Assembly: GCA_000827495.1 (NCBI GenBank)
Contig: KN817518.1
Span: forward strand, 894,405-958,404
Length of the DNA stretch: 64,000 nt
From: Hypholoma sublateritium FD-334 SS-4
Lineage: Eukaryota; Basidiomycota; Agaricomycetes; Agaricales; Strophariaceae
Reading direction: 5' to 3'
Part shown: positions 37,181 through 47,791 of the stretch, piece after piece
How positions within the stretch are numbered: the stretch's first letter is position 1
Layout: each line of letters starts with the position of its first letter
Notes under the pieces: generated by a model
What the model was told of the DNA's origin: nothing
The model's input: the letters and a program-made list of their open reading frames with translations, nothing else
Database searches by the model: none
Position numbers and translations under genes: made by a program

Positions 37181-40100
37181 ATGATACTCATGGATATAGA
37201 AAAACAACAACCCGCCTCGAAAGAGCTCGACGGCTCTTTTCCAGATTCGAGGAAATGTCCCGGCCACAGGCCTAAATCGATTAAGCGCCGACTGGGCAAG
37301 ACCATCACGCGCTGCGCCGGTCTCCTGGTTCTCTTATGTTTCCTCAGGTCGTTCACGAACAAATATGCCCCCAATCTCGGCCGCCCGATTTGGAGTTTAT
37401 CATCACCAGAGAGACAGAGCTTTCCAAACCCCCATCGCCGTCCATTATCTGTGAAAGAGCGCGAAGACCTTTTCCTGTGAGTCACTGACTGCGGAGCCGT
37501 CAGTAGTCTGAACCGGAACCATCTCTTCGTAGCTCTATACCAAGCACGGAAAGCGCGCTGGAAGCTTCCCGAGCTTATGCCACGCATCCCCATCTTGCCG
37601 GAAGTTCTGAAGATTTTCTCGATGCCAAAGTCATTCTTCACCTCTTCCAGGACGAATTCGACATACCCAAACCATCCCATCTCCCAATATTCGCCGCGGG
37701 AACTCCGGAGTCACGAAATGCAACACTATCACTAACAGGGGAAGATCCGCCTCACCGTCCAACTGCCTGGATTGACACATATTACCCCGTTATGAACACT
37801 GGTGTGGAGCAACGCTTGGAAATTAAAGATCAGAATGGCACTAGTGTTTGGACTGCAGACCTTGTTGAAGACGGTGACCCTAGAGATCCAGATGCTCACA
37901 AGTACAAAGACACTATCCCGACCTGGCATGGCTTGAGTTGCGATGGTGATGTCACAGGTCAACTCATATATGCAAACTACGGTCGGAAAGAGGTGCATAT
38001 ACGTCAACTATCCAAATACTGGGGAAGCTCACATCTATTACCCAGGATTACGACGAGTTAGTGGCTCAAGGCACTAATTTCACTGGCAAGATTGTTATTA
38101 CTCGATATGGGGACACCTTCAGAGGGCTGAAGATCAAAGGAGCCCAAGATCTTGGAGCAGCCGGAGTTCTCATTTATTCTGATCCACGCGACGATGGTTA
38201 TGTCACTGTCAAGAACGATTACTCTCCCTATCCGGCAGGTCCTGCTCGTAACCCATCCTCCGTACAACGTGGAAGCGTTCAGTATCTTTCTTTGTACCCC
38301 GGCGATCCTACAACACCTGGATACCCCGCATATCCGGATGCTGAACGTACTGAAGGATCTAATATACCTAAGATTCCCAGCTTGCCCCTCTCGTGGCAAA
38401 ATGCCGAGAAATTACTAGCAGAGATTGGTGATATTTATACTCAAGTGGAGCATGGCAAAAAGCGTCTCAGTGGACGAGCAAGTCAGCGCAGCATCCGGCT
38501 TGTAAATCGAGGTATTTATCTCTATATCTTGAGACTTTGGAACAATGTAAATAACACTACCATTTTGCCAGTTGATACCAAAGTTACTCCAATATGGAAC
38601 GCGATGGCTTCCATTCCCGGCCACATCAAGAATGAGGTTGTGATAATTGGTTGTCACCGTGATGGTGAGCAGGGTTCACGAGCAACCAGTGGCTGTACAC
38701 TAAAAATGCCTAGCCTGGGTTATGGGTGCTGCTGATCCCACTAGCGGGACCGTTTCCCTCCATGAAATTATCCGTGGATACGGTGCTTTATTGAGGAAAG
38801 GATGGAAGCCTCTTCGGACTAGTAAGTAAATGTCCTATTTGTCTCCCTATCTTCATAACACATACCACAGTTGTGTTCGCCAGCTGGGATGCTGAAGAGG
38901 TTGGTGTATTTTCGTTCGGTTTTCATCAAAGCATACCTCTAATAGCCTATAAATCCTTTCTAGTACGGACTTATTGGTAGCACCGAGTGGGGAGAGGACT
39001 TCGGCTCTTGGATTTCTGACCATGTTGTCAGCTATCTGAATGTCGATGTTTCTGTCTCTGGATCTCAATTCCATGTCGCTGGCTCGCCCTCACTTGCGCA
39101 TGTCATTAAGCAAACTGCGCTCGATGTTCCTCACCCAACAGATGCAGATCGGACACTTTGGGATGCTTTTGACGACGAAGGCCCTTACAAGGAGTTTATT
39201 CAAAATGGTACCATTGATGCAGACTTCCTTGAACTATACTCCCAACAGGAGCGCAAGCTGCAGGCATCTGAAACCAGAGTTTCCCCTCTTGGTAGTGGAA
39301 GTGACTTCACTGTCTTCTTGCAGCACCTCGGAGTCGCAAGTTCAGACCAAAGCTTCTCACAAACTCTGACAGACGCTCCCTACCACTACCACTCAATCTA
39401 TGACACACATGCATGGCAGGAAAGATATGCCGACCCAGGTTTCCATCGTCATGTACGTCTCTACCAATGCGAATCTTTGGTCGGAAGTCTGACAATTTAT
39501 TGCAAGGTTGCCGTTGCTCAATATCTCGGTCTTCTGGGCCTGAGACTCATCGATTCTATTATTCTGCCACTTAACACCACGCAGTACTCGTTAGAACTCG
39601 AGGAATATCTAGATGTGTGAGTGGTTATAATTGGAGTAGTAGTTTCGTTCCCCCTGACTTGCATGCCCTATAGTGTGGAGGGCTTGGTGCCTTCTGTAGG
39701 AAATGATGTTCAATTTGCTTCCCTCCGCAACGCCATTCATACCGTGCAAGAATCCAGCTTCAAACTCGACACAGAGAAGAAGGAAGCCGAGGAAGATTTC
39801 AGGAAACTTCTCAAGTATATACCGTTCCCTGGACGTCGCGGTGCCCGACCGTCCAGACGACACGTCGGACCTTTTCGCCGCGCTGCTGATGCGATCAAGC
39901 GTATATTTGGTGTTTCGCCCCCTGCTGAAGCTCAACTTCGGCTCCTGAGCCTTCGTAGCGCAAACTCCTGGGAAGAGTATCTCGAATACGCGTCGGAGGT
40001 CGACTTTGACGAACAAAATAATCTGGTCGTCACGGCCGACAATGCGCTCAGTGATCTGCCCCTGCCATTCCCTATTCGCAGGTTTATCAAAGCCGCAAAA

Positions 40101-40416
40101 CGTGTGGCAAAGGCTAACAAGAAATTGATTTCCTTCGAGCGTGGATTCATCTCTGACGAGGGCATCAAGGACCGAGAGTGGTATAAACACCTCGGAGTTG
40201 CTCCCGGGAAATGGCTAGGTAAGCCTCCGGATCCCTGTTTCGAACTTTCGATGCATCAGGCCTGACGATGGTTCAACAGGCTACGGAGCCACGACATTCC
40301 CTGGGCTGACTGAGGCTATCCTCTACGAGAAGAATATCACTCTGATTAACCACGAAGCTGACCGCCTGGAGGCTCTCATTGGGGCATTGGCTACCATCAT
40401 CGATCCTCAGAGCTAA
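37181..40416 (+). CDS. M28 metallopeptidase, glutamate carboxypeptidase II-like (copy 2, single anchor)
   Basis: Paralogue of the minus-strand gene at 33212-36916. Start at 37181 (MILMDIEKQQPASKELDGSF; a second ATG at 37190 is equally possible). A basic stretch and one hydrophobic anchor (ITRCAGLLVLLCFLRSF) suggest a type II membrane protein. An intron at the same place as in copy 1 (after the FL codons, 37477) leads to SIPSTESALEASRAYATHPH. The ligands are all present: GCHRDG, GAADPTSG after an intron at 38664-38712, SWDAEE, YLNVDVS and YHYHSIYD. The PA domain shows GLSCDGDVTGQLIYANYG and KIVITRYGDTFRGLKIKG. C-terminus: [21 protein letters not shown] to LATIIDPQS, stop 40414-40416. It lacks the Lys-rich insert of copy 1. 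Confidence 0.9.
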
Positions 40417-40545
40417 ATGATGCCTTCACATAAACTATGGTTATCTACTGTAACAATAAGATATGTTTAGGGTGATTGGTGCCTCTGTTTTTTTTGGTTC
40501 TTCGTAGGAAAGGTGCCGTCAATCTATATCTCAACCATGGGGTAT

Positions 40546-42297
40546 TTATTCGTTCCCTCGAGAACAAACTCTGTGTCTCACTACGCCTGTCTCCTGGGCA
40601 TCCATGGCAGGTGTTCCGAGATGTTCGATACTGGGCTCAAATGGAAATGATCTTGCATCCGACGATGCATTCTCTACCCCCATATTTTCTGCTGTGGTAA
40701 GCACTGTAACAGATAGTCCTGCTGGTACCTTTGCCTGGCCCAAGCGTCAGAGACAACAGTGCGAGTAATGAAGCGAGTTCCTTACCGTTGACGGCCGTTC
40801 AGTAAGTTGTCCTCTCCCTCCGTTGGTGGGGCCGGTGTCAATTTGATCCCACTCCAGCGCTGTTAAGGATGTCCTTCCAAAGTTATGCGAATTTATTCGG
40901 TGGCGTAGCCTTTTTCTTGAGTTCAAGGTTCTTAACATGCCGAAGGTGTAGAATTTCCCAGTCAGCAGAACAAAAAATAACACGAGATGATCGTCTATTC
41001 GCTAATCATTTGATCAGCGCCAGCGGCAAATTGGTCTGCGAGTGGCAGATATTTGAACGTACGGGTTGTGCATGATACAGCCCGACAGACACGAGCATGC
41101 ACAATGTCGGGAGACTCGCAGACTCCCATGTCATGTGTATAATTTTTACCACTGTCTTGTCGATTTCTTTGAAGCCAGTCTTTGCCCTCCAAAGGGAAAG
41201 TACCACTATAATAAGGTGCTTGTCATGAGCAACAGCTGGGCCGCGATGTTAGATTTTACATATAGCACGTACAAATAGTCGACACCGTCAGCTCTAACAC
41301 TGTATCAACCTCATGTCAATATACCGTTCATGTGCCACCAATGTCAAAGTATTATGGATCAGGAAACGTACCCAGAGATCCAAATATCCAACAGGAAAAG
41401 GCGACCACTGTCTGCACATATAGTATTAGCGATCAGCCATACCCCCCTTCCTTTGTTGAATATAATATTGTACTGGGACTTGCCGATGGAAGAAGAAAAC
41501 GGCCGGCGGTCAGCGTCTAGACCCAAATATACAGTTATTCAATTAGTCTACTTCTGGGTAGATCATACTACAAGATTACTTACTTCATTTGTGTCTTCCA
41601 GAACCCCAGAACGAAAAGCGATACCCATTGCAATTGCCTGCAGATTGACCAATGAGTACACATTATACGTGTTCTATAAATTGAACCGGACCAAATAAAG
41701 ATTGGAAGTGATGATGATTACCGAGAGAGTTAAGAGTGGAACCAAAACCCAGTTATTCCTATCCATCATCTTCCACACCATTTCAGTCATATAACGTAAA
41801 TTTGTAAATATGCACTAACCTTCCAGCATCGTCGTATATAGAAGCATTCGCAGAGCCAACAAATACACCCATTCAAGAATATATCTGACCATTGGATACT
41901 ACTGGTTGACTTTGGGGCAGAAAATACAAGGGAAATCAGGTTAAGTGGGGGTATGGCAGTGATTCTTCAGAACGTGGCATTGGACGCACCCATAACCGCT
42001 GGATTATAAGTGTCCTCCAGACTTTATAATCTTCTAACAGTGTCTGTAAGCTTTATCACAATCGACACATCAGTATCATCTTCAACAGAGACTTCCGACA
42101 TGATCCACGGCTCACCACGACAATGCCATCACACCAACAACAAACGCGCGTTTACACCACGAGTCCTTTCGATAGTCCAATAGGTATTTGAAAGCTTGGT
42201 TCACGATTGTACCCAGTAGGAACGACTGGAGAAAGCCGCCAAGTAATATAAGTCCGGGAAGGTCTTCGGCCGGTTGTCCTGGGATAATAGCATTCAT
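40546..42297 (-). CDS. DUF6534-type multi-pass membrane protein
   Basis: A gene in small exons that no single open frame shows. Start at 42297: MNAIIPGQPAEDLPGLILLG then GFLQSFLLGTIVNQAFKYLL. Next exons, all in frame: SCLQTLLEDYKVWRTLIIQR, STSSIQWSDIFLNG then CWLCECFYIRRCWK, MMDRNNWVLVPLLTLS, AIAMGIAFRSGVLEDTNE, TVVAFSCWIFGSL, VAHDKHLIIVVLSLWRAKTG then FKEIDKTVVKIIHMTWESAS, and the typical FYTFGMLRTLNSRKRLR. The last exon (VPAGLSVTVLTTAENMG) ends at 40546. Six or seven membrane segments with the KTGF and LNSR landmarks are what the mushroom-lineage DUF6534 family shows. Its function is unknown to me. The gene converges on M28 copy 2 with 129 bp between stops. Confidence 0.8.
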
Positions 42298-42740
42298 CAG
42301 AGGCCAGCTAACAGAATGGTCAGTGGTGAAGTTGACTCCACGAAAAGATCGGCCTGAGTGGGAAAGACGACAAACATATTTCAATACACCTGGGCATCGC
42401 TGAGTGCAAGTGGCTGACTACGATCATGCTATAGTCGCGAGTTTCAACTGGTTTGATGCCGGTCAGTTTCTAGCGGACGATCTTACCCCTAATTGAGAGG
42501 GGAAGCAAATTCCGTGAAGATGATGATTGCGGAGAAAGTTTCTTTGTAAGGTACATAACGAGGTCGGCAAAAACCCAAAATATTGCGCATCCAGCTCTGC
42601 AGCCCGAGTTGGAATCAATTAAGTAACGGCTGAAGTGCCACAATAACGCCAAGATACAATAAATTATAAAACAGAAGCATAAAGAAAATTATGGTGTAAG
42701 GGGGAATGATTAATTGACACGTACAGGATGGGAGTTCAAA
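42298..42740. other. intergenic, upstream of DUF6534 gene
   Basis: 443 bp between two minus-strand genes; holds the DUF6534 promoter and the 3' end of the coiled-coil gene. A 60-codon minus-strand frame (42470-42652) contains FADLVMYLTKK, faintly like a DUF6534 segment, but it is too short to call a pseudogene. Confidence 0.5.
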
Positions 42741-45247
42741 TCAGATGGATGCTCGCGCCTGGTTCCAAGCAATTTCGTGGTTTTCCACGCAATGGGCTTC
42801 AAGCTCCTGATCGGTTACACCTATGAATGCTTTTGGGGGGGCGTCTGTAAACCCCTTTTCAAAGCGATTTCTGTCAAGCAAACGAAAAATGTATAAGTTA
42901 GTTGAGATTCAGGGACGGGAACTTTGCAAATGTTACTGACTTGCAAAACCAGCAAACGACTTCCCCTCGACGATTTTCTCCGTAGACTTGCTCCAAGATG
43001 TCCTCCACTAACCTGAGCCCATCAGGTCCTATCTCTACAACTTCTTCCTCTTCCTCTTCGTCAACCGTCTGCTCCGAAGAATTGGCCGTACTTTGAATCA
43101 ACGAGACTGCAGGTCCTTCAAGCACATTGGGTGTCGAGATTGCAGATGGGGTAGCGCTGGGAGATAGAGGTGTACTCAACTCCATGTCAGACGAGTGCAG
43201 CCGCGGCTTTTTATTGGGTTCCGCTAATCGTGTATCCAGTTCAGCGGACATAGTTTCCCGCTTTAAATGACTGATGCGAATATGAGGAGAGGCACTGCTA
43301 CTGCTTGGAGTGATAGCGCCAAACCCGATCTGACCAGGATACATAGGCGACTTGGCGGAATCGTGGCATTGCAACATTGGTTCAGCACCAGGCTTTGGAG
43401 ACGACGAAGAGGAAAAACATGCAGCGGAGTAAGGGGCATTGTCATGAACATGTGCTGGTATAATTGGAATTGGAGCTGGCAGTGGACTCTTTTCTGGGTG
43501 CGAGATGTACGTGTCATTAGGACAGACGGTGGTAGGCAGTGAGTAATTCTGTGAGCTTTGTGGGAGATCCGCGGGGGAAACTTGCACTCGAGAATTCGAC
43601 ACTGACGAGGCAAAAAAGGCGCTGTTCGTGTTCAGCAACATGACATTAGGGGGAGCACTTGCTGGCGGAGGCGGTAAATTGGCCTGGAAAGTTTGATTTG
43701 GAAGCGGGACTGATCCAGTCCTTATTGTGGTTTGACCATTGTGAGGCTGTGAGGGTGGGCGAAAAGAATGACCGTAAGCGTTTTGTCCCATAATATGGCG
43801 GTCTATTTGGAAAACAGGAGCCGACGCGCGTCGAAGACTCTGACTGTTTTGTGCGGTCCCTGAATTTGGTCCGGAATGGGCTTGGAAATATTCTTGCTTC
43901 GAAGAACTTGCCTGCAACTCGAGATACGTGAGAATGCCGTATATTTTGGAAGCGGGACAAAAACTTGCCTGCCCCATTGAAGGCACGGCGGACACCACAC
44001 TAGAAACCTTCATAGATACTGTCAGTAAAGGAAAAGTCCAGAAACTATGTAGTGTGAATTGACCGATTGATTTTGGCCAACCATTTGTTGGTGAGCTTGC
44101 ATCGAGGAATTTCCTGGGCCTGCCATAATTACATTTCACAAATGATACAAGGCATGACTGAACGATACATACTCATTACATTTCCCGACGTTCTCCGATG
44201 ACTCTGATTGGGAGGAGCGGGATGTTGTCTGCGCAAACTATGATCTGATTGCCCTGCATAAGTTTCATTGTGTCGTGCTTGCTGTTGGTGCTGGTTTTGT
44301 GCAAACGCATATTGATTAACAGGAGAGATGGCGGCCGGTGACGAAACAAAGTGATGCTGGCCTTTGACGGGTCCACCCATTCCAAATCCGATTTGCGTCT
44401 GAATTTGCGGGATTTGAGGCGGAGGATTTCTTCTCGCAGTTGGCGCGTTCGGTTTTTGTTGCTGAGGGTTGTGGAGGGAATTTTGATCTTGCTTTTGGTG
44501 CGGTTGATAAATGTTCTGTCCTGTTCTAACGATTTCCCTCAAACGCACGATTTCTTGGTATGCGAGATTATACGTCTCGGCCAAAGCTGTATAGTCTCGC
44601 TGCAATGTAGCATATTGCTGATCATTGACTACAGTTTGGAAGGCTTCTGATGAGGGTTTGGACTGTAGCTGCTCGAGCTGCACTTTCAATGCGCGATTCT
44701 CCATTTCCAGACTACTTATATAGTTGATTTTTTCACTGTCCGGTGCTTGAAACAGTTTGAGAGACTCGGCTTGACTCTTCAAGGTTTGCACTAGCCGTTT
44801 GTTGTCTTCGTAAAGTTTCAGGTTTTCCTTCTGCCAGTTCTTATTCCGTGCCTCTAATTCCTGCAGCTTGATTGGCATTCCTGGATAATACCCGAGTTCT
44901 TGCAAGCAGCCATTTGCAGTACCAGATAGTATTTCGACGACTTTTTGACGCATATCCGCTTGATTTAATATTCGAACGTTAGGTGGAATAGCCTCAGGGT
45001 TCGGGCTGACAAGTTGAAAGGGAAAAGTTGTCGCGGTCAGATAATCGTGGTTCAAGATGGATGGAAGAGTAGTAAGTACTTGCTTTCTTGTACTGTTTTG
45101 TTGAGAAGAATTGGAGACATGAGGCGCGGAAGAGGGTAGTTCCATTGGCGTGCGTGCATACGTGAAAACACGTCCTAGTCGTTGCAGCCTCGAGTCCTGT
45201 TGAGAGTAAAAAGTAATTGGTTTCAACCGAACGGCCCGGGTGGGCAT
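42741..45247 (-). CDS. Coiled-coil protein with C-terminal CxxC...H-H zinc-finger-like motif
   Basis: Not a family I can name. The N-terminal half is mixed, then ELEARNKNWQKENLKLYEDN, KRLVQTLKSQAESLKLFQAP and ENRALKVQLEQLQSK form a coiled coil (about 44650-44900). A long Gln/Ser/Pro-rich disordered part follows, with RETMSAELDTRLAEPNKKPR as a likely basic nuclear signal and an acidic EEEEEEVVEIGPDG box. Introns lie at about 44117-44168 and 44015-44072. The open frame stops at 42898, but an intron (about 42871-42940) continues the protein as VVCWFC-K-NRFEKGFTDAP then TDQELEAHCVENHEIAWNQA, stop 42741-42743. This gives CWFC and HCVENH, a CxxC/HxxxxH pair. The start is uncertain: ATG 45247, ATG 45145, or an upstream exon, because an intron-like 3' end lies near 45200. 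A nuclear role is inferred. Confidence 0.7.
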
Positions 45248-46765
45248 GTAATAATGATTACTCCGGGGTCACCTCGGCAAATCTTGTCATTGTTCGTATT
45301 TGGCAACAGCCTCGCAACTTGCCTTCTGTACCGTGGGGCTGTTCTTCCACAACGTGCACGATGCAATGGCCATATTTTCACTTTCGCCATGTCGGTGTGA
45401 TTGCCGGGGTCGTGAAGTCGGGTGTACTACTTAATGGCCTCCGCGGCGGGCTGGGGAGGGGAGTGGTAGTTGCTGAAAAAGTTGAGGCTTTTCGACATCA
45501 CGACGTCTTACTAGTACAAGTAGAGTTTGCAAAGAGTTTGTATCCAGCGCTCGGGTTGGGTGCCATTCAGCTGGGATCAAAGCTCAGCGCTCGGGCTGGG
45601 CGCCTAAATTAGATTACATACGATTTTCCTCTTCCAGGCTGAAAGTCGTGGAATGCGCCGATTGCCCGTGTTAGAGCCGCACGAAGCACGGGCTGGATCC
45701 CGGGACGCATGTGGCTTAAGTTTTACAGAAAACGGTTACATATATTTGGCCAACGAAGGGCTTATTAAACGTGAGATTGTATCAATGGAGATTGGGCGCT
45801 AGTATGGTGTAATCAATTATGTACTTCACTATTCATCAATGAGGGCAGTTGAATGGTGTGTTGAAACGATCAGATGGCACAAACTTATATAACTAGACTC
45901 AGACTGCGCAGCTGCCGCAGCAAAAATAAGTGTGCGTCTGTGCGCATTATAGAACACATAGTTTAGTGAGTTTGAGACGCAGGGGATTCCACATAAATAT
46001 CGTAGTGCGTGAACCTCTAGATACCAAAGCTACTGTGGTAACCCTCGTAATCCATCGTCATTCGTGTAAGCCTCCACAAACTTGGTATACAGCACAAAAA
46101 AAGGGGATGTGGCCGCAATTTAAAGCCGGCAGAACGGCAGAATATAAAAATAGGGTATCACGCTGCAAGAGACTGCGGTCTGCGTTGACAGATGGCACAG
46201 GACCCCTGAGAGTAGTCTTCGAGGAATAAATCGAGGTCGACGCGAGGATACTAAAAACAGCTGCTAGGGAGCATTTTTGCACGAGGATCACTACACTTCG
46301 GGAGGATGCTGAGGGGAAATTCTCAAAGGACTCTCTTCCAAAAAATTCTTTGACGGCAGTGACGGAACTTGAAGGATCAGGCTTCAATCAGTTCCTTTAG
46401 GGGCCTTGTTGGCATGGTTTGATGGTGGATATAATAGTACAAACACCGAAGGGAGATATAATAACCAAGTCCATAGTATAGACAACAGGAGAGCGCTGCG
46501 AAAACACATGTGAGCGACAGTCATAGCGAATGTCGACCCCCTGCTCGAAGACCCGGAGAGAGGTGCAAGATATTCTTGCGGGAACTGCAAAGCTACAAAA
46601 AGTTATCCGTTTGTGGGAATGGAAGACATATATCGGTATGTTTTCCCCACGTTTGACGGAATAAATACGCCGTGCGTACACGCGGGATAAGAATATTTCA
46701 ACGTCGCCGATGTAGTGTCGAGACTTGTTTGCAGCATGGTAGAGAATACAATCGCCAATAATCAT
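45248..46765. other. 1.5 kb intergenic region without recognised gene
   Basis: Between the coiled-coil gene start and the 3' end of the PY-motif gene. It contains a 20-bp direct repeat (45545-45564 and 45585-45604) and a 7-bp inverted repeat (45664-45670 / 45687-45693). Open frames here (46058-46387 and 46397-46765, minus) resemble nothing I know and lack good codon bias. AT-rich overall. Confidence 0.55.
45545..45604. repeat. short direct repeat, period 40 bp
   Basis: CAGCGCTCGGGTTGGGTGCC recurs as CAGCGCTCGGGCTGGGCGCC; the two copies differ by two C/T transitions. No gene overlaps them. Confidence 0.8.
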
Positions 46766-47551
46766 CTATGATAATTCCGGATGCACGCGGGAGGTTGCTG
46801 CGGGAGAGGGCAACGGTACCCGTTCAGGCATGGGCGGTGTCGACGGAGGGCTATGGGTAGAAACAGCCGAATACTGCGATCTATTGTCAGGCTGCGGATG
46901 ATCTTCACCACGACCGAGGGTGACAGGGGGCATAGAGGTTCGTTGATTAGGATTTTCATAGGAAGGAGGGCGCGGGAAGTAAGGAGGGGCTGGTTCACGA
47001 AGGGATTGATGTCGTCGCAATAGAGCAGGGTTACGTTCGAGTTCTTCGAGCTCACGTTGAAGTTGATGGCGCTGTAAGATGTCTGCAATTCTGTCACGCC
47101 CAGGAGTTTTCCTGTAGTTGTGGTAGCAGCGAATGAAGCCGAGAATGAGAGCTGAGGCGAAGAGACCTCCCAGGACTTCGAAGACGATGCTTATGGGCTT
47201 CTGCCCAGATTGGGGGTGCACCGCAGGAGCTTGCAAAGGGGTTCTAGTGGGATTGGGGATTGGGGTATGTGTGTGGACTGGGCCTGGAGTGAATGTGAAG
47301 ATGGCGGTTGGAGGATGGGGGATCTGTGTAATAGGGCGCGTGACAGCGGTTTGAACATGGTGCGGGATTGTTGTCGAAGATTTGTGGGAGGAAGAAGTTG
47401 TAGCGTTGCGGTGTATAGAAGTCGAGCCAGACGACGAGGGGGCCGCTGCCGCTGCCGCTCTGGAATCGGTGAGAAGGGACCGAGAAGAATATATATATGC
47501 TTACAAGAGAATATAATGAAGAATGAAGAACAAAACGGAAAATGGATGCAT
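46766..47551 (-). CDS. Type I single-pass membrane protein with S/T-rich ectodomain and PY motif
   Basis: Two exons. The first (ATG 47551) is a signal peptide, MHPFSVLFFILHYILL; an intron of about 60 nt (about 47462-47505) leads to AAAAAPSSSGSTSIHRNATT and a Ser/Thr/Pro-rich ectodomain with one N-glycosylation sequon (NAT). The membrane helix is ISIVFEVLGGLFASALILGF, followed by RCYHNYRKTPGRDRIADILQ. The cytosolic tail is Pro-rich with PPYFPRPPSYENPN, whose PPSY is a PPxY motif for WW domains of Rsp5/NEDD4 ubiquitin ligases. Stop at 46766-46768. This build (signal, S/T stalk, helix, short tail) resembles fungal cell-wall stress sensors, but no WSC domain is present. It lies head to head with RIB1. 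Confidence 0.75.
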
Positions 47552-47791
47552 GCTGGAGGGCTATGGCCCCATTTCCAGCGGCGGCGGGTCGAGACGCCAG
47601 ATGAGGGTTGTGGTGAAAAAGGTGATGATCTTCCGCGACAGTTAATGACCATACCTGCTGAGGTAAGCATCTCGGAATGCCGGCATGTGAATAAGCGCAA
47701 ACCAAGCCGATTTGACGCTTCTGACCAATACTTCTACTCCGTTCCTTTCTTTATAACCCGCCCTCTCTCCTGTACCACTACACCGCCCCCA
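47552..47791. promoter_or_regulatory. divergent promoter, PY-motif protein / RIB1
   Basis: 240 bp between divergent start codons; promoter role inferred from position. Confidence 0.5.

Noticed and set aside
38640..38760. Suspected break in the zinc-binding region of M28 copy 2
   Set aside because: The gap is a 49-nt intron (38664-38712); HRDG joins to AWVMGAADPTSG in frame.
42470..42652. Short minus-strand frame with FADLVMYLTKK as a DUF6534 pseudogene
   Set aside because: Resemblance is limited to about ten residues; insufficient.
45664..45693. GCCCGTG...CACGGGC inverted repeat as tRNA or RNA gene
   Set aside because: Only one 7-bp stem; no cloverleaf or known RNA fold.
46058..46765. Two minus-strand frames of 109 and 122 codons
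   Set aside because: No motifs, non-ATG start in one, and no splice structure that joins them sensibly.
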